From the NCBI RefSeq assembly GCF_921293095.1, contig NC_060259.1, positions 42,513,812-42,577,811 on the forward strand: DNA of 64,000 nt, given 5' to 3'. Position 1 is the first letter of the stretch. Each line of letters begins with the position of its first letter. This document shows positions 43,300-55,000 of this stretch, one piece after another. This stretch comes from Ischnura elegans (Eukaryota > Arthropoda > Insecta > Odonata > Coenagrionidae). The position numbers and the translations under genes are program-made. The notes beneath the pieces are model-generated. The model was not told the origin of the DNA, did no database searches, and saw nothing but the letters and a program-made list of their open reading frames with translations.

Positions 43300-46200
43300 C
43301 TAAAAATGTAAGAAAAACAAGAAAATATTCAACAAGAAAATTGAAAAAAATGGGTGAATACAGCACAACAGTCTGAGGAGTAGTCAACTGCTACGGATCA
43401 CTACAAGGACAAAATTTGTTTGAAGTAAAAACAATATATATTTAATCCAGGACACTTAGAAGGTGCCGGGCTTGAATTGAAAGGTGAAACCTACGAATTT
43501 CCCCGAACAAAAATCATCAAAAAGCAAGTTGGCCCAGGGAAAGGAATTGGCCCCTGCACCCTTTAAGTGTGGATTTCACATGCCTCTGGCAAGCTTTACC
43601 CTAAACTGTCAAAATCAACTTTCATATTCAATCTCTGAGTGAGTGTCTACACCATGTAAAAAAGATTTTCCTAAGTATCTTAAACCAAAAATGGAAATAA
43701 AAGGATGAAAATTCTTAGGTGCCTGCTGAGGGAATGAAGAAAATATGGATATGCTGAAAATACTACATATCATATATTTGGCACCAATTAATCTATCTTC
43801 ATTATAAATGGGGTCCAAAATTCATTTTGTTAGTCAGCCTCCACTTCAGATTCTTCTTAAATTGAACATGAAAATTAAACTGGAACGACCAGATTAGAAT
43901 GTGTTAGCCACATAAATCTCCTCTTATGTTCTAAAAGCAGTTGGACAGAATGAATTCATAATAATTTACTGAATTGTGTTACCAGATCTCCATTTGGCTG
44001 TCCAAATTTTTTATAGCTGTATTTGAAATTTCAATTTAAAATTTTTTTTATTGTTTTGATTTCCATTTCTGTGCTCTCTAAGTACATACATTAAAATTGT
44101 TCTGAAGGTGGCAAAATCTTGTGCTACACTGAAAGAGCCACATCCACATTGATTGAGGCATGCAGTCACAAAATAGCTAGTCTTTGCTACCTTCCTCTCC
44201 AAGTTGGCAGCATAGAGAGAATTGCGATAATCACCAATTTGACAACATTACAAACATTGAAAAAGAATCAAAACCTTCACTAAAGGAGACAAGATCAAAC
44301 CATAAATACTCTACACAGGATTCTCCACTCCCATCGTTCCATTGATTCCCACCAGTCGCAATAAATACAGGCGATCTTAGAACTTCAGCTAGGAGTCGAA
44401 CACCGTAGTCACTGATCCATGACAGTATTGTTTCTAGCGGAGTTATAAAGGGAATTCAAAGAGAAAAACACTGAAGGCTACCGATCCTTGTGACACTGGA
44501 GACTAAAGTCGGAGTGCGAATTTTAATGTGAAACCGGTGCGCGGACACTGGTTTCACATTAACGTGGCAACTGCCCTGCAGTGGAGCCTCCTGTAGTAAT
44601 ATAAACTATATAGTTCAAACTATGGGCTTCATTTGTTCCCACATTGCCTGCAACTTTGGCATAAACACCCACAATAGTCTTAATTTCTTTTATTAATGTA
44701 TCATCACTTATAGCGAAATGGTATAAAGCAGATGGACCCTGCCAAATATGTCACGCTAATGTTTGTTGTTAAAGCAATTCTCACATTTTCTGACAATTGA
44801 CTCCCCTGTTTATTATACTCTAATTCATGCTAAATATTTAAAGACAAGGGGTTGGTGTAACAACCTCCTTGCGAAGTTCTGAAGTTATATCGCGAGAGAA
44901 AGCATATTATGAACATAAGTTAATACTCAAGTGATCACAAGATTAAACTGATATTTTACTATGGGATGATTTTTTTTCTTGAATAAAAAAATGTCCAATT
45001 GATAAGGAGATAACTCTATCGTGCAGTGGCACAGCGAGGGGGGGTTTTGGGGGTTAAAACCCCCACTCAGGGCTCAGAGAAATTTTTAGGTTTAATCTGT
45101 TTTACTTAATTGGATTGATATTACTAATAGAATAGTGTAAGGATTAATAAAATATCCCTCAGAAAGCCGTAAAACTCACCATTTTGAACCGTTTATCTTA
45201 TTCCGCAATTCATAAATCTCGCACCAACCATTTATCCTGGTGGGTATTCCATACCCCCACACACCCCGGTATTAGTTGCACCTAAACCCCCCCAGCCTCA
45301 ATTCCTAGGTGCACCCCTGCTATCGTGAACTCTACCTCTGAAATTGCAGGAGCTATTATTAATGATTTTTTGTTTTTCATTTTGAAGGAAATATAATGAA
45401 AGATGAAAGCACAAATTGCAAAAACTAAGTCAGTCAATCATGAAAAAAAGTCAACAAGAGTTTAAAACACTGTGGTGCATAAAATAAACTAATACTTTAG
45501 CATATTACGAATGGAATGTGAGTTTTCTCATGTTGTCAAGCCATCTGTTCCAGATAGACAACGAGGCAACTTGTGTTTTGCAGACTCCAATGCCAAGACT
45601 GCAAACAAGACAGAGGGGCATACAGGGGGTGCTTATTTAGTAGGCCTGTTTCCAAAGAGCCAAGCAAGGGACTGCATGAGAAAAATAACTTTAACAAGGG
45701 TTCATACAGGACCAAGACAGTGTGCTGCCGAAGGAAATACTTGATCACACAGGTAAGTTGATACCATCATATCTAGTTTTTAAGAACTGAATTATTTAGA
45801 AATTGACTTAGGTACATAAACATTCATTATCAGAAATTATTTTGGGATAATTTTTAATTAACCAAACTCTTAATACCAATTTATAACAAAAGAAATTAAG
45901 TTCAGAGTAATTTTATACAATGAATGAATACCAGACTAATATTTAAAACATTATCATATACTCATCATAAAAGCTGTGAATTAAATGGCTATTGCCGAAG
46001 TTATAACACACCTCACTGAATCACACAATATGGGTGAGTGCTTTAAATGGCTATGTCACAGTGCTCTTTATCACGGGTAGATATCGCAAAGGAATTAAAG
46101 TAAAATAATTCAGAACGCTATGATGTGATTGATACATATTAAAAATATCAATGAAAGGAAGCTTCACTATCTTTGACAAAAACAATATCTTCACTTCAAC

Positions 46201-47223
46201 TAATATATGCACTAAGTAAATGACTTTTTGGCGTTTAAACTTTATAATGTTTTGTACTTTCGGCACTTTAGAACCGACACCTACAAAAATTCTATGTTAA
46301 TTTTCAATTAAACGCATCCCAATCACAATTATTTACCAAAATTACCTTCGGATATTTTCCCCTGGGATTTTCCTGACAATCACGAGCTAAATGTCCATCC
46401 TCTCCACACACAAAGCAACGGGCGAATTTGAGATGATTGGCTCCTTTTCTACTGCATTGATTAACATTATGCTCTGTTGATCCGCAATGGTAACAAAGCC
46501 CACCCGCAGGAGGTGATACATCCGAAGACCCCATGGGTGTGAAATCGGGGCAGTCAGCAAGTTGATGACCTGACCTACAATGGCAAGAGGAAGAGAATAG
46601 AATATCAGAGGGGGTACATTTAAAAGTCTTTCACTCCTAGGTACTCATTCAGTTAAAATATTGTAAGACCTTCTGCAGCAGAAACAAACTTTCTTCTTCT
46701 CTCTCTTGAGCGCTTTTTCTTTCCGCCGCAAATTCCTAAGGTCTTCAACGGACAAATTGGCTCGGGATTTGATGTTTTTGCCGTTTATACGATTAGCAGA
46801 AGAAAAATTCGACATTTGTTCCTTCTTCGGCACACAAATTTTGTTGCAGCGTTCTTTGCAGTCCGTAGAATATACAGCAATAAAACCATCATTAGCCTGA
46901 CGATGGCACATTTCTTCCTTGGATATCACTCGGCCTTCACGTTTTACCTTACCATCGGCATTCCCGCTGGTATTACCGGAAGAGGGGCACTTCACTGCAC
47001 ACGCAGATTTCTTATTTCTCCCGTTTACATGAAACTTGAACCACCCTTGGCTGGCGGAACTACTCTCCGCCACGTATCCACTTCTTCCCTTTTCTTCCGA
47101 GCTAATAGCTTTAGGTTCATAAGCATTTTTAGGATTAGCTTTCACTTTCAGCAAGGGCCACGAAGTGGATTTATGTTCTTGCTTGGACTTTTTATCACTA
47201 TATCCTCTAGCATACCTCGTCAT
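43108..47223 (-). CDS. zcchc9: ZCCHC9 homolog, four CCHC zinc knuckles (complete CDS, 3 exons)
   Basis: Exons on the - strand are 47223-46670, 46574-46346 and 43299-43108 (stop TAA), giving 324 residues; the human protein is about 270. The start MTRYAR matches the MTRWAR start of vertebrate ZCCHC9, so the in-frame upstream Met codon was not chosen. Residues 20-175 are basic and low-complexity. Four C-x2-C-x4-H-x4-C knuckles follow: CFCCRRSGHQLADC (180-193, split by intron 1), CYHCGSTEHNVNQC (212-225), CFVCGEDGHLARDC (238-251) and CRLCGETNHLFREC (265-278). NPRGKYPK and GG around the intron 2 junction also match the family. The human protein is a nucleolar nucleic-acid-binding protein. The intron 1 donor is an unusual GTCTTA. 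Intron 2 (3.0 kb) carries an hAT miniature element. Confidence 0.92.
43300..45023 (-). other. ZCCHC9 intron 2, first part: no feature supported
   Basis: AT-rich intron. An inverted pair near 44521-44565 (ATGTGAAACCGGTG.. and ..CACTGGTTTCACAT) forms a hairpin; nothing else was recognised. Confidence 0.4.
45024..45319. mobile_element. hAT-type miniature element (296 bp) with exact target duplication
   Basis: It starts CAGTGGCACAGCGAGG and ends CCTAGGTGCACCCCTG. It is flanked by identical 8-mers CTATCGTG (45016-45023 and 45320-45327). It is the reverse-oriented relative of the copies at 59733 and 60272, with long shared internal text (TTAATCCTTAC, CCAATTAAG, TACCCGCCAGG in the other orientation). 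Confidence 0.9.
46346..46574 (-). CDS. zcchc9: ZCCHC9 exon 2
   Basis: Acceptor CATTGTAG, donor GTAATT, 229 nt. It completes knuckle 1 (SGHQLADC) and encodes knuckles 2 and 3 and NPRGKYPK. Confidence 0.93.
46670..47223 (-). CDS. zcchc9: ZCCHC9 exon 1
   Basis: It runs from ATG at 47223 (complement) to 46670, 554 nt, ending in phase 2 within the first zinc knuckle (VCFCCR). The donor reads AG followed by GTCTTA, weak but the only one that joins to the knuckle's second half. It encodes a Lys/Ser-rich region and the helix SVEDLRNLRRKEKALKREKK. Confidence 0.88.
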
Positions 47224-48662
47224 CACGAAATGACGTAATAATGCACTTAACACAATAAAACCATTCACATTGAGGTTGTCAATACAGGAGTATTGCACGG
47301 CTCGAATATATTACTGCCTATGAGCCTCGCGACATTTAAGGGCACTTAATCTTTGGAGAACAAACATATAAACACAAGAAATTAAGGACGACTGTGATGC
47401 AGGCGTGGACCAGCGTGGATGGGATTCACGCATCAAAAACACTTGCGCAGTGTGCGTTTGTTGTGTAGCGGAAATAACGTGCACCGTTCCACCGTTCGAC
47501 CCAAGAACGACCAAGGTTACCACCACGACTTTTGAATTTCAGCATTTTGGCCACGAATTGGGCCAATTAGAGCTCTTACCACTATGTTTGTTGACGTTAA
47601 AGGTCTCGCGATAATAAATCTAAAAGCCCTGTATTCTCTGACGATTTAGCGTTACTGCGCTACAATGCCACAAAACTAGTCCGCTACTATCGCCGGTATT
47701 TGTTTTGATCAGTTCGACCACGAATATTAGAAGAGAGGAGTCGCATTTATAGCTGAATATGGGTTGTCCATCACTCCACACTTAAATGGGTTTGCAGTAG
47801 TCGCCACTCACGTCGCTAACTAAGAAAGCGATCCGAATTCTTTGAATAATTAAGCTATCAATAGAGATATTAACTGGAACTTATATTCCTGATGATTAAT
47901 CTATCAAATTTAGATTTTCTTCAATTCTATTCCTCGTAATTGCAAGCACTGAAATGCACACTATTGTAAATTGAGGATCGCTCTGCACTCACCGCCCACC
48001 GCCGTTCTGCGGATATTTTAAAAAACCGATTTATAAGCGACTGAATTAGCAGCAGATGCCAAACCAATATTTACAATAGGGTCTCCTGTACGTTGTTTCT
48101 CGAGTTCAATTTCCGAAATTTGGGGTAAATACACGTTAATGTGAAATGTCCATGTTTCATACTTTCTAGCAGACAATGCGGATTCCTCGTGGAAATTGCG
48201 GACGATTTAACCCTGAAACGTGAGATTTGCAGATATGGACGATAAATTGCCTAATCATAGCTGGTCGAAATAGTAGAAGGAAATAATGCCAATTCTTTTC
48301 CCCACGATAATCCCGTTGTGAAGTACATGTTGATTAAATAGATATCTGCAGTAGCATGCCATCACCATGGCAGCGCTCCTTTCCGTGCTGTATAAAATTA
48401 TGGTAACATGTTTTTTTCAATTCTTGCGAGCACATCGCATCTACGAAAAGAACAGCAGTAGGCTACTGTCGTCTCTTGTGTTCAGAAAGTGCCAGTTGGA
48501 AAACTAAGAGAAATCGAGAAAGCCAGATTCAGGTACTAGTAAATACGGAATAGAGAAATTAGGTTTTTCGTTCACTGCTCCAAGGAAATCGAAGAGGGCG
48601 CAGGTATTTTGACGTTGTTAGGTGAAAATCGTGGAAATATTGCCGTTATTGGCTACTCAACC
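47224..48662. promoter_or_regulatory. Divergent promoter region between ZCCHC9 and the 48663 gene
   Basis: About 1.4 kb lies between two oppositely directed start codons, and no transposon end is recognised in it. A TATAAAA occurs at about 48390 on the + strand. Transcription starts cannot be placed from sequence. Confidence 0.4.
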
Positions 48663-49017
48663 ATGTTTCCTCGTCAATTCTTTGGGATAAAAAGTGGTGG
48701 AAGATTGCTTTCCCACTTTTTTGAATGTAAAAGTGAAGTATCGCGTCGATGGATATCTTTACTGCAGGAATTAAAAGCAGCTCTGCCCAAGACGAAAGTG
48801 TTAGCTTTAGATGTGTCTTGCGATTTGAAACTGAAACCACTCGATCCTCATTCTATGGTGGATGACTCCATCATAGCTCGTGCATATGGACCAGAGGGGA
48901 GTGAATTCTTCATGCAATTGACAGACTTGGAAAATGTATCTGTATTTGCTGCCAGGTCCACCGCACTGCAAGGCGTGAAAAGGCCGCTAGTGGAAGTGGA
49001 AATTCCAGTCAGTTGCG
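48663..49017 (+). CDS. Unknown gene exon 1
   Basis: 118 codons plus one base from the ATG at 48663. The frame is open further upstream without another ATG before a stop near 48536, supporting 48663 as the start unless a further 5' exon exists. It is clearly more GC-rich than the following intron. Confidence 0.55.
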
Positions 49018-52000
49018 GTACGGATACTTCTTTGTTTTTCTTTTGCTTGCTAATTACCAAGTAGAGGACGTGAAATTAATATTTTATTCAGAAATTGATC
49101 CCAGTTATATCTGACGCAGAGGTGTGTTTAGATATGCTGTTTTGAATTATAGGTTGCCATTTTCGTTTTGAAGTACCGCTCACTCGTGAATGTTATGAGA
49201 TTTTGTTTTGTGTTCGAAGCTCCTGTTAATGTGTTACTTCCCCTTAACTTTTCGCCTATAAGTTAGTAAGTACCAAAGTTTAAATGAATAGCAGCCATTG
49301 ATTCATTTGGTGCTCTGCCTTTCGGCGGGTGCTTGGCGTTCCCCCGTAGAACTAATTCCCTCTCCATTAGTCCCATTCGGTTCTCGTGCTACTTTCCCTT
49401 CGGTCGTAGTCTTGAGTACTATCTCATATGCCTCAAAAAGTTGTCAGCTCAGTTCTCCGCCTCTTTGGAATCACAGGCAGCAATTGTTTTATTTCGTCTG
49501 CACTCTCCCATAGTCATTCCACTTCCTTTCCCTCCAACTCACGCCCATCATTTTAGCTCATTTGAAAAGCCTCATTTTCCTTTCATCCTATCTGAATGGC
49601 AACGCTTCTGACGCTCAAAACAACAAACTCCCTAGCATAGCTCTTTGTCAGCCTTGTATGCAACCGAATGTCCATTTTACTTTTTTGTCACTATTTCCAT
49701 TCCTCTGAATTATTTTTTCCCATTAAAACTATTTCTTTTACTTCGGGGTCACATCTTCATCATTTTCTACCATACGTGCCGCTGTATATCTAAATATTTA
49801 CTCTCTTATTTTCTCTATTTCAAATATTTGTTCAAACTTATCATCTCTTCTTCCTATTATCATTTATTTATGATCATTTAAGGATAATCTGGCATCACTA
49901 TCATACCATCAACAAACGTGATGTATTTCACTCCTGCTTAGACCCAGCCACAGCGATAGTTTTCTGCTGCACTTGGCTCTATCAACTCCTGATCAGGATG
50001 CCATGGTGAGTTGGTGAGAGTATATCGAATGCAAATGCCCACAGTATGACTGTCACTAGTTTGATACCCTTCTGCACTGTGTTGATGGGTATTGGGCAAT
50101 GATTTCCTGGTTCTCCATGCTGATAAGCAATCATTACCGTGGCATCACTTTGCTCAGTTTCATGATGCCACACCTCTCTTTTGCTCACTGATCATAGGCG
50201 ATTGCTCAGTGTGGTTGAGTAAGCACCTTCTGTCTTTCCTCTTGCAATTTTGCTACTCTCATGCAGTCCATCGGCAAGCCTCACTGTCACTCGTCAGTCC
50301 ATATTTAGGCCTATTACTACCATCCATTCCTATCCCTTCTTTTTTAGTACGTTCCAAGGCATATTCTACTTCACATTGTGATATGCTCTTTTTGGCTTTG
50401 CGAAGCAGGTGCATAGTTCTCACTTCCAAAGTGATTCTTACCACATCTTCAGACTGTTTAAGACACATTCTTCCCTCCAGTGATGGTGCTTAGCCAACCA
50501 AAACCTGGCTTCGGTGATATTAATTCCTATTTTAATTGACTTTAGGAGATACACATTTTCTTTGATACTTTTTCACTCTTCATCATCTCCCCATATATCT
50601 TGTTCTATTTTATAATATTGCATATTCCCTTTCCAAATGCCTCTTTTCTTATTTCACATATCTTGCTGGAAATTCATTAGTTTCTATTTTATCATTCTTA
50701 ATACCTTAATTCTAACCTGTAGTTCTGCAAATACTTAATCTGGTTTGCTTGCTATGTCTGCTTCCAGTTACTAAAACGCAAAATATTTGAATTGTACCTT
50801 TTTTAAATCTCTGATCTTGTATTCAGTTTGTCTTCATGGTACTACATGTGTACCATCTCAAGATGCAATTTTTGAATCAGGTCTAAATCATTTATATTTA
50901 CCAACCAGTATTCTCTGTCACATCTATTTCAGGCTCTTTAACTCTCAAACTGTAATTCTTCTCTTTCCTTTTTTCACTGAAGCATTCCAGTCACAGTGAA
51001 TATCTTTCTTTTTTTCTTCCAGTTCCTATTAATTCATTTCATATGCTTCTTCAACTACTTCATCTTTTAATTTAGAACGTCCACTTGAGTGACTAGTATA
51101 TCATTAGTTGGGCCCACTGTTCTCATGGATATGAGCCTGTCTACTCGGCATTTCACTGTTTAACTCTTCTGCCTTCATCATTGTCCCAGCAATCCATATT
51201 CATATAGTTAAAGCTACACATATCTTAACTATATAAAATATTTTGAAGTCGTACTTCTTGGATTTACTATCTGATTTCTTGTGGTAAGATAAACATAGTT
51301 TGGTCATTTCAATATTATTTGTCTCTTTTCCTTCAACACCAACTTCATTAGTTCCATCCCCTTTTTCTCATTAAATTATTTTAATTACCCTACAAATACC
51401 CTTTAATCTTGACCTGCCTCCTTCTCATGAGTTGTTCAAGCATCTAAATTGATTGTAAAATACTATAAGCTGAAGTGGACTAGTTTACCACATGAGTTGT
51501 ATTGAAAAAATTTCCCTTACCAATGTGATAAACCATGTCATCTCTACAAGAATTGCCATGAGAAAAAAATTCCCCTGGACTGGGAATCAAACCACGGACC
51601 TTTGGCTTTCTGATTCTTGTATATTCTTGTATATTTCACCGCCGTTCATGCGGCAAGGTTAGAAATATTACACATACCGCTTTGTGCAGCTTTAGCGCAG
51701 GTTTGAGGCTCTCACCTGGTTGTGGCTTCTTGGAAGTCCTTTCTCCCTCGCGTTGCCATCCTTGATGTACTGCAAGGGCTGAACACCTAGTACCATGAGC
51801 CTCAGTATAATTGCCATGAGAATTAAAGAACCTGGATAGCGTAGTGGTCTGCGCATTGGCCCGGAAAGCCAAAGGTCCGTGGTTCGATTCCTGGTCCAGG
51901 GGAATTCTTTCTCATGGCAATTCTTGTATAGTTCACTGCCGTTCACGTGGCAGGGTTTGAAATATTACACATGCCATCTCTTTCCTTGAATGCAATATAG

Positions 52001-55000
52001 ATTTCAAAATGCGGATGATGGATTTGAACACACTTGCACAGAATTTGGCCCAATAGGGTAGCTTCCTTCATCAAAGAAAACGAAAGGCATTGATTGCGAT
52101 TCGTTACCCACCATTAGTGTATTCATAATATACAAATTATTTGGTTTTAGAAATACCGGTTTAGAGGAATGGCAAGGGTCAATTTTATCCTCATTTGAAA
52201 AAAGGCCAGATTGGCGCCCATTCGATGCCACTCCACGTGACGTCACAGGGACCTAGTTTCTATACGAGTAGATAGGATTTTTCCATAGTCTGAGGTTACC
52301 AATGCATGCATGAGGCACAGAGCTCAGGGAAACATGTCTTAATAATCACCTATTAAAACTGGCTAAGGTCGGAAAGTTTTCTTCGTTTGATAAGGTATTA
52401 ATAATCCTTATTTAAGCCAAGCGCTACCAGCTAGCATGGTACTCTGCTACCTGCTAGCATCCTGTGTTGTATCAGTGCTCAGAGCCTCGCCCCAAGGTCA
52501 CCTCACTTGCGGCAGCGGGAACCAGAACGATGTCACACTGAGTTTTCCTAGCATTCATACTTACCCGTCGCGTTTTCACGGGCTTGAAAATTTTCACTTT
52601 TCATTTAATCGCAAAAAATAGATATTGTCATTTAAAAATCTAAAAGCGTGAAATATGTACTGTACTCCAGGTGTAATAATCTTTCGATTTAGGCAATATA
52701 AAAATAATAGGAAACCACCCTTTGGGGCAGGTGTTGTGAACATGGTTGGTGCCTGGTAAAATAGAGTGGAATTTTGCAACTGTAGACTGTACTTGCCATC
52801 ATCCAGTATTCTCTTTTTCCTCTGTTCTTCGGGTCAGTTTTTCAGCTAAAAGATTTCATTTACAAACAAAAAGGGAGGCCTTGCCACTCCTGCTGTTTGG
52901 CACAGTACTCTCTTGATATTTTCTTTATTTTCTAGGTGTTTGGGAAAACATAGAGGTAAAAAGTGATGGTTCAAGGGATCAATGTACGTAAGGGTGGTAT
53001 TCATCATTTTATTTAGCTCTAGCATTAGTGTGGAAAAAGGAGTGATGATGAAGGATAGTATTTTATAAAAATCATAGCCTTAAAAATACCATGGCTTCAA
53101 TTTTTTCTCCTCGGTGCTACTATTTTCTACCTCACTAATAAATTTAAAAAATATAGTCCTTTTTCTTACACAGATATTTTGATTTTACTTCAACCGGTTT
53201 TATCACTTGGGTAAAATCATCAGGTAGTAATCATGAGCCTATGTGGCCAAGTTGGTTGACATATAACGGAAAATATCTTTACCGAAATAATAATAATAAC
53301 AGTAGGAAAACTTTTAAACCCCTTGCACTGAAATGATAAGTCTAGATGGTCATGAGCTTTCAATGCCAAATCAAGCAATGATGAGTGCAGCTCGTCATCA
53401 GATTTCCATAATTTTAGCACTATTTAGGGGAACGATATAAATATTTTGAAAGGTTAACTACATTTAAACATCCATAATGTACACAAAAAACTCATATTTT
53501 GTAAAATATGAAACATTTAGAGGAATAAAATGACTTTATGTGAGTAGTAACAGCTGTGTTGTCGATGTTCTTATGGGAAGAGCTTTCGTGAGCAATATTT
53601 AATATTAATCACTTTTCATTTTACTGTTCCATGCTGATTACAAACTATAAAATATCACTTCATTACCTACATTCAAGAAGTACCACAGAAATTATAAATC
53701 AAGGATAGAAGCACGCTATTCAGAGAATTAATTGAAGTGGAAGGGGTTTAATTCATCAGAATGGATTTCAGCTAAATTAAGCCTCATACTGTAATATTCC
53801 ACCAGTCAAGGAAGAATCACCCATTAATTGATTACTATGACCTTGATATTTGAAGAATCTTGCTCTGTAATGGAAGTGATCAAAAGGAGAGAAAAGCTTC
53901 CTTGTTTTAGTTTTGAGTGATGTTTCACAGGTTAGATCAGACAAATCTTGTCAAAGAGGGTGGTTGACGCCTGGAAAAGTATGCTGTGCATATTCATCTG
54001 ATTGTATCCCTCTTTGCAGTTTCATAACTCCACCCTAGCCCTTTTACAGTGTTCTTTTGTCGACAAATTTTATTATTTGGCTTCTTTTGCCACTTTTCCC
54101 TTTTTCTGAGCTTGCATTTTCCATTCTCTTCTAATTTTGGATTGCAGATAATGTTTTCTCTTTCACACATCTGTATCTACGTACCACCCCTCAAGCTGAC
54201 TCAGTAGGCATGTGGTGTGGCTGGTGTTAGGGTATCAGCCATTTGCACATAAAAAGGAAATGCTCTAATGAATTTACGTTTATAGCATTTATTGAAGTCC
54301 TTTATCGTGTGCAAGGAAAACGAATTCCCATACCTATCAGGTCGGCAAAATTTCTCTCTCTAATTTATGGTCAGACCTGGAAATGTATTGGGGTTCTTAT
54401 ATGATGGTCACTGTGTCACTCTTAAAAAATATCCATTCTCAATTGTTCAAGCAACTAAGCCTAGTGTGTAGCTTCCTAGTCTCTAGCGACTCCTAACCTA
54501 ATTTGTTTAACATCTGTGTAATGCTTTCTGTATGCCTGAAGCAGTTTTTTAAAGAAATCACACAGCTTTCCTTTGTATTTTGTTATGTTCATGGATTAAA
54601 TCTATCTGCATTGCATCTCATATGATGGCTGCATACTTAAGGTGTGGACGGAACAGTGTGAAATAGCACTTCTCTTACTTTCTTGTCTTGAAATCTTCCC
54701 ACAATGCACTTGACAAGTCCTAGCTTCTTCTGGGCTCTATCACAAATATTTCATACTAAATATTACGCAGTGCCTCTTTCCTAGGATCTTTCTACAATTT
54801 CGTTCGTCAAGAAGTAAGGGGAGTTGATGAATAACCTTGCTTGGAATTTATTGCTGTTTTCCCTTTTTATCCTTCCTGCTACCCATGTTTTCTTTGTTTA
54901 TGTTGAAGCTGTATCAAACATTGTTTTTGTTTACCTTGTGTGTCAATTGCATTTATTATATCCAACATCGATTTTAATAAAATGTGGATTGAATAATGAC

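Noticed and set aside
45555-45752. Candidate + strand exon with a strong donor (ACACAG then GTAAGT) inside ZCCHC9 intron 2
   Set aside because: No convincing acceptor, no partner exon and no recognised similarity. It could be a chance splice signal or part of an unknown repeat.
46706-47238. Open frames of 64 and 140 codons on the + strand
   Set aside because: They are antisense to ZCCHC9 exon 1, whose frame has clear family similarity.
50092-50493. 133-codon + strand frame
   Set aside because: No motif, poor codon composition, and not linked to exons. Treated as intron of the unknown gene.
51831-51900. A functional tRNA gene
   Set aside because: The T stem is mismatched, position 33 is C instead of U, and a SINE body and an inverted partner flank it, so a tRNA-derived SINE is more likely.
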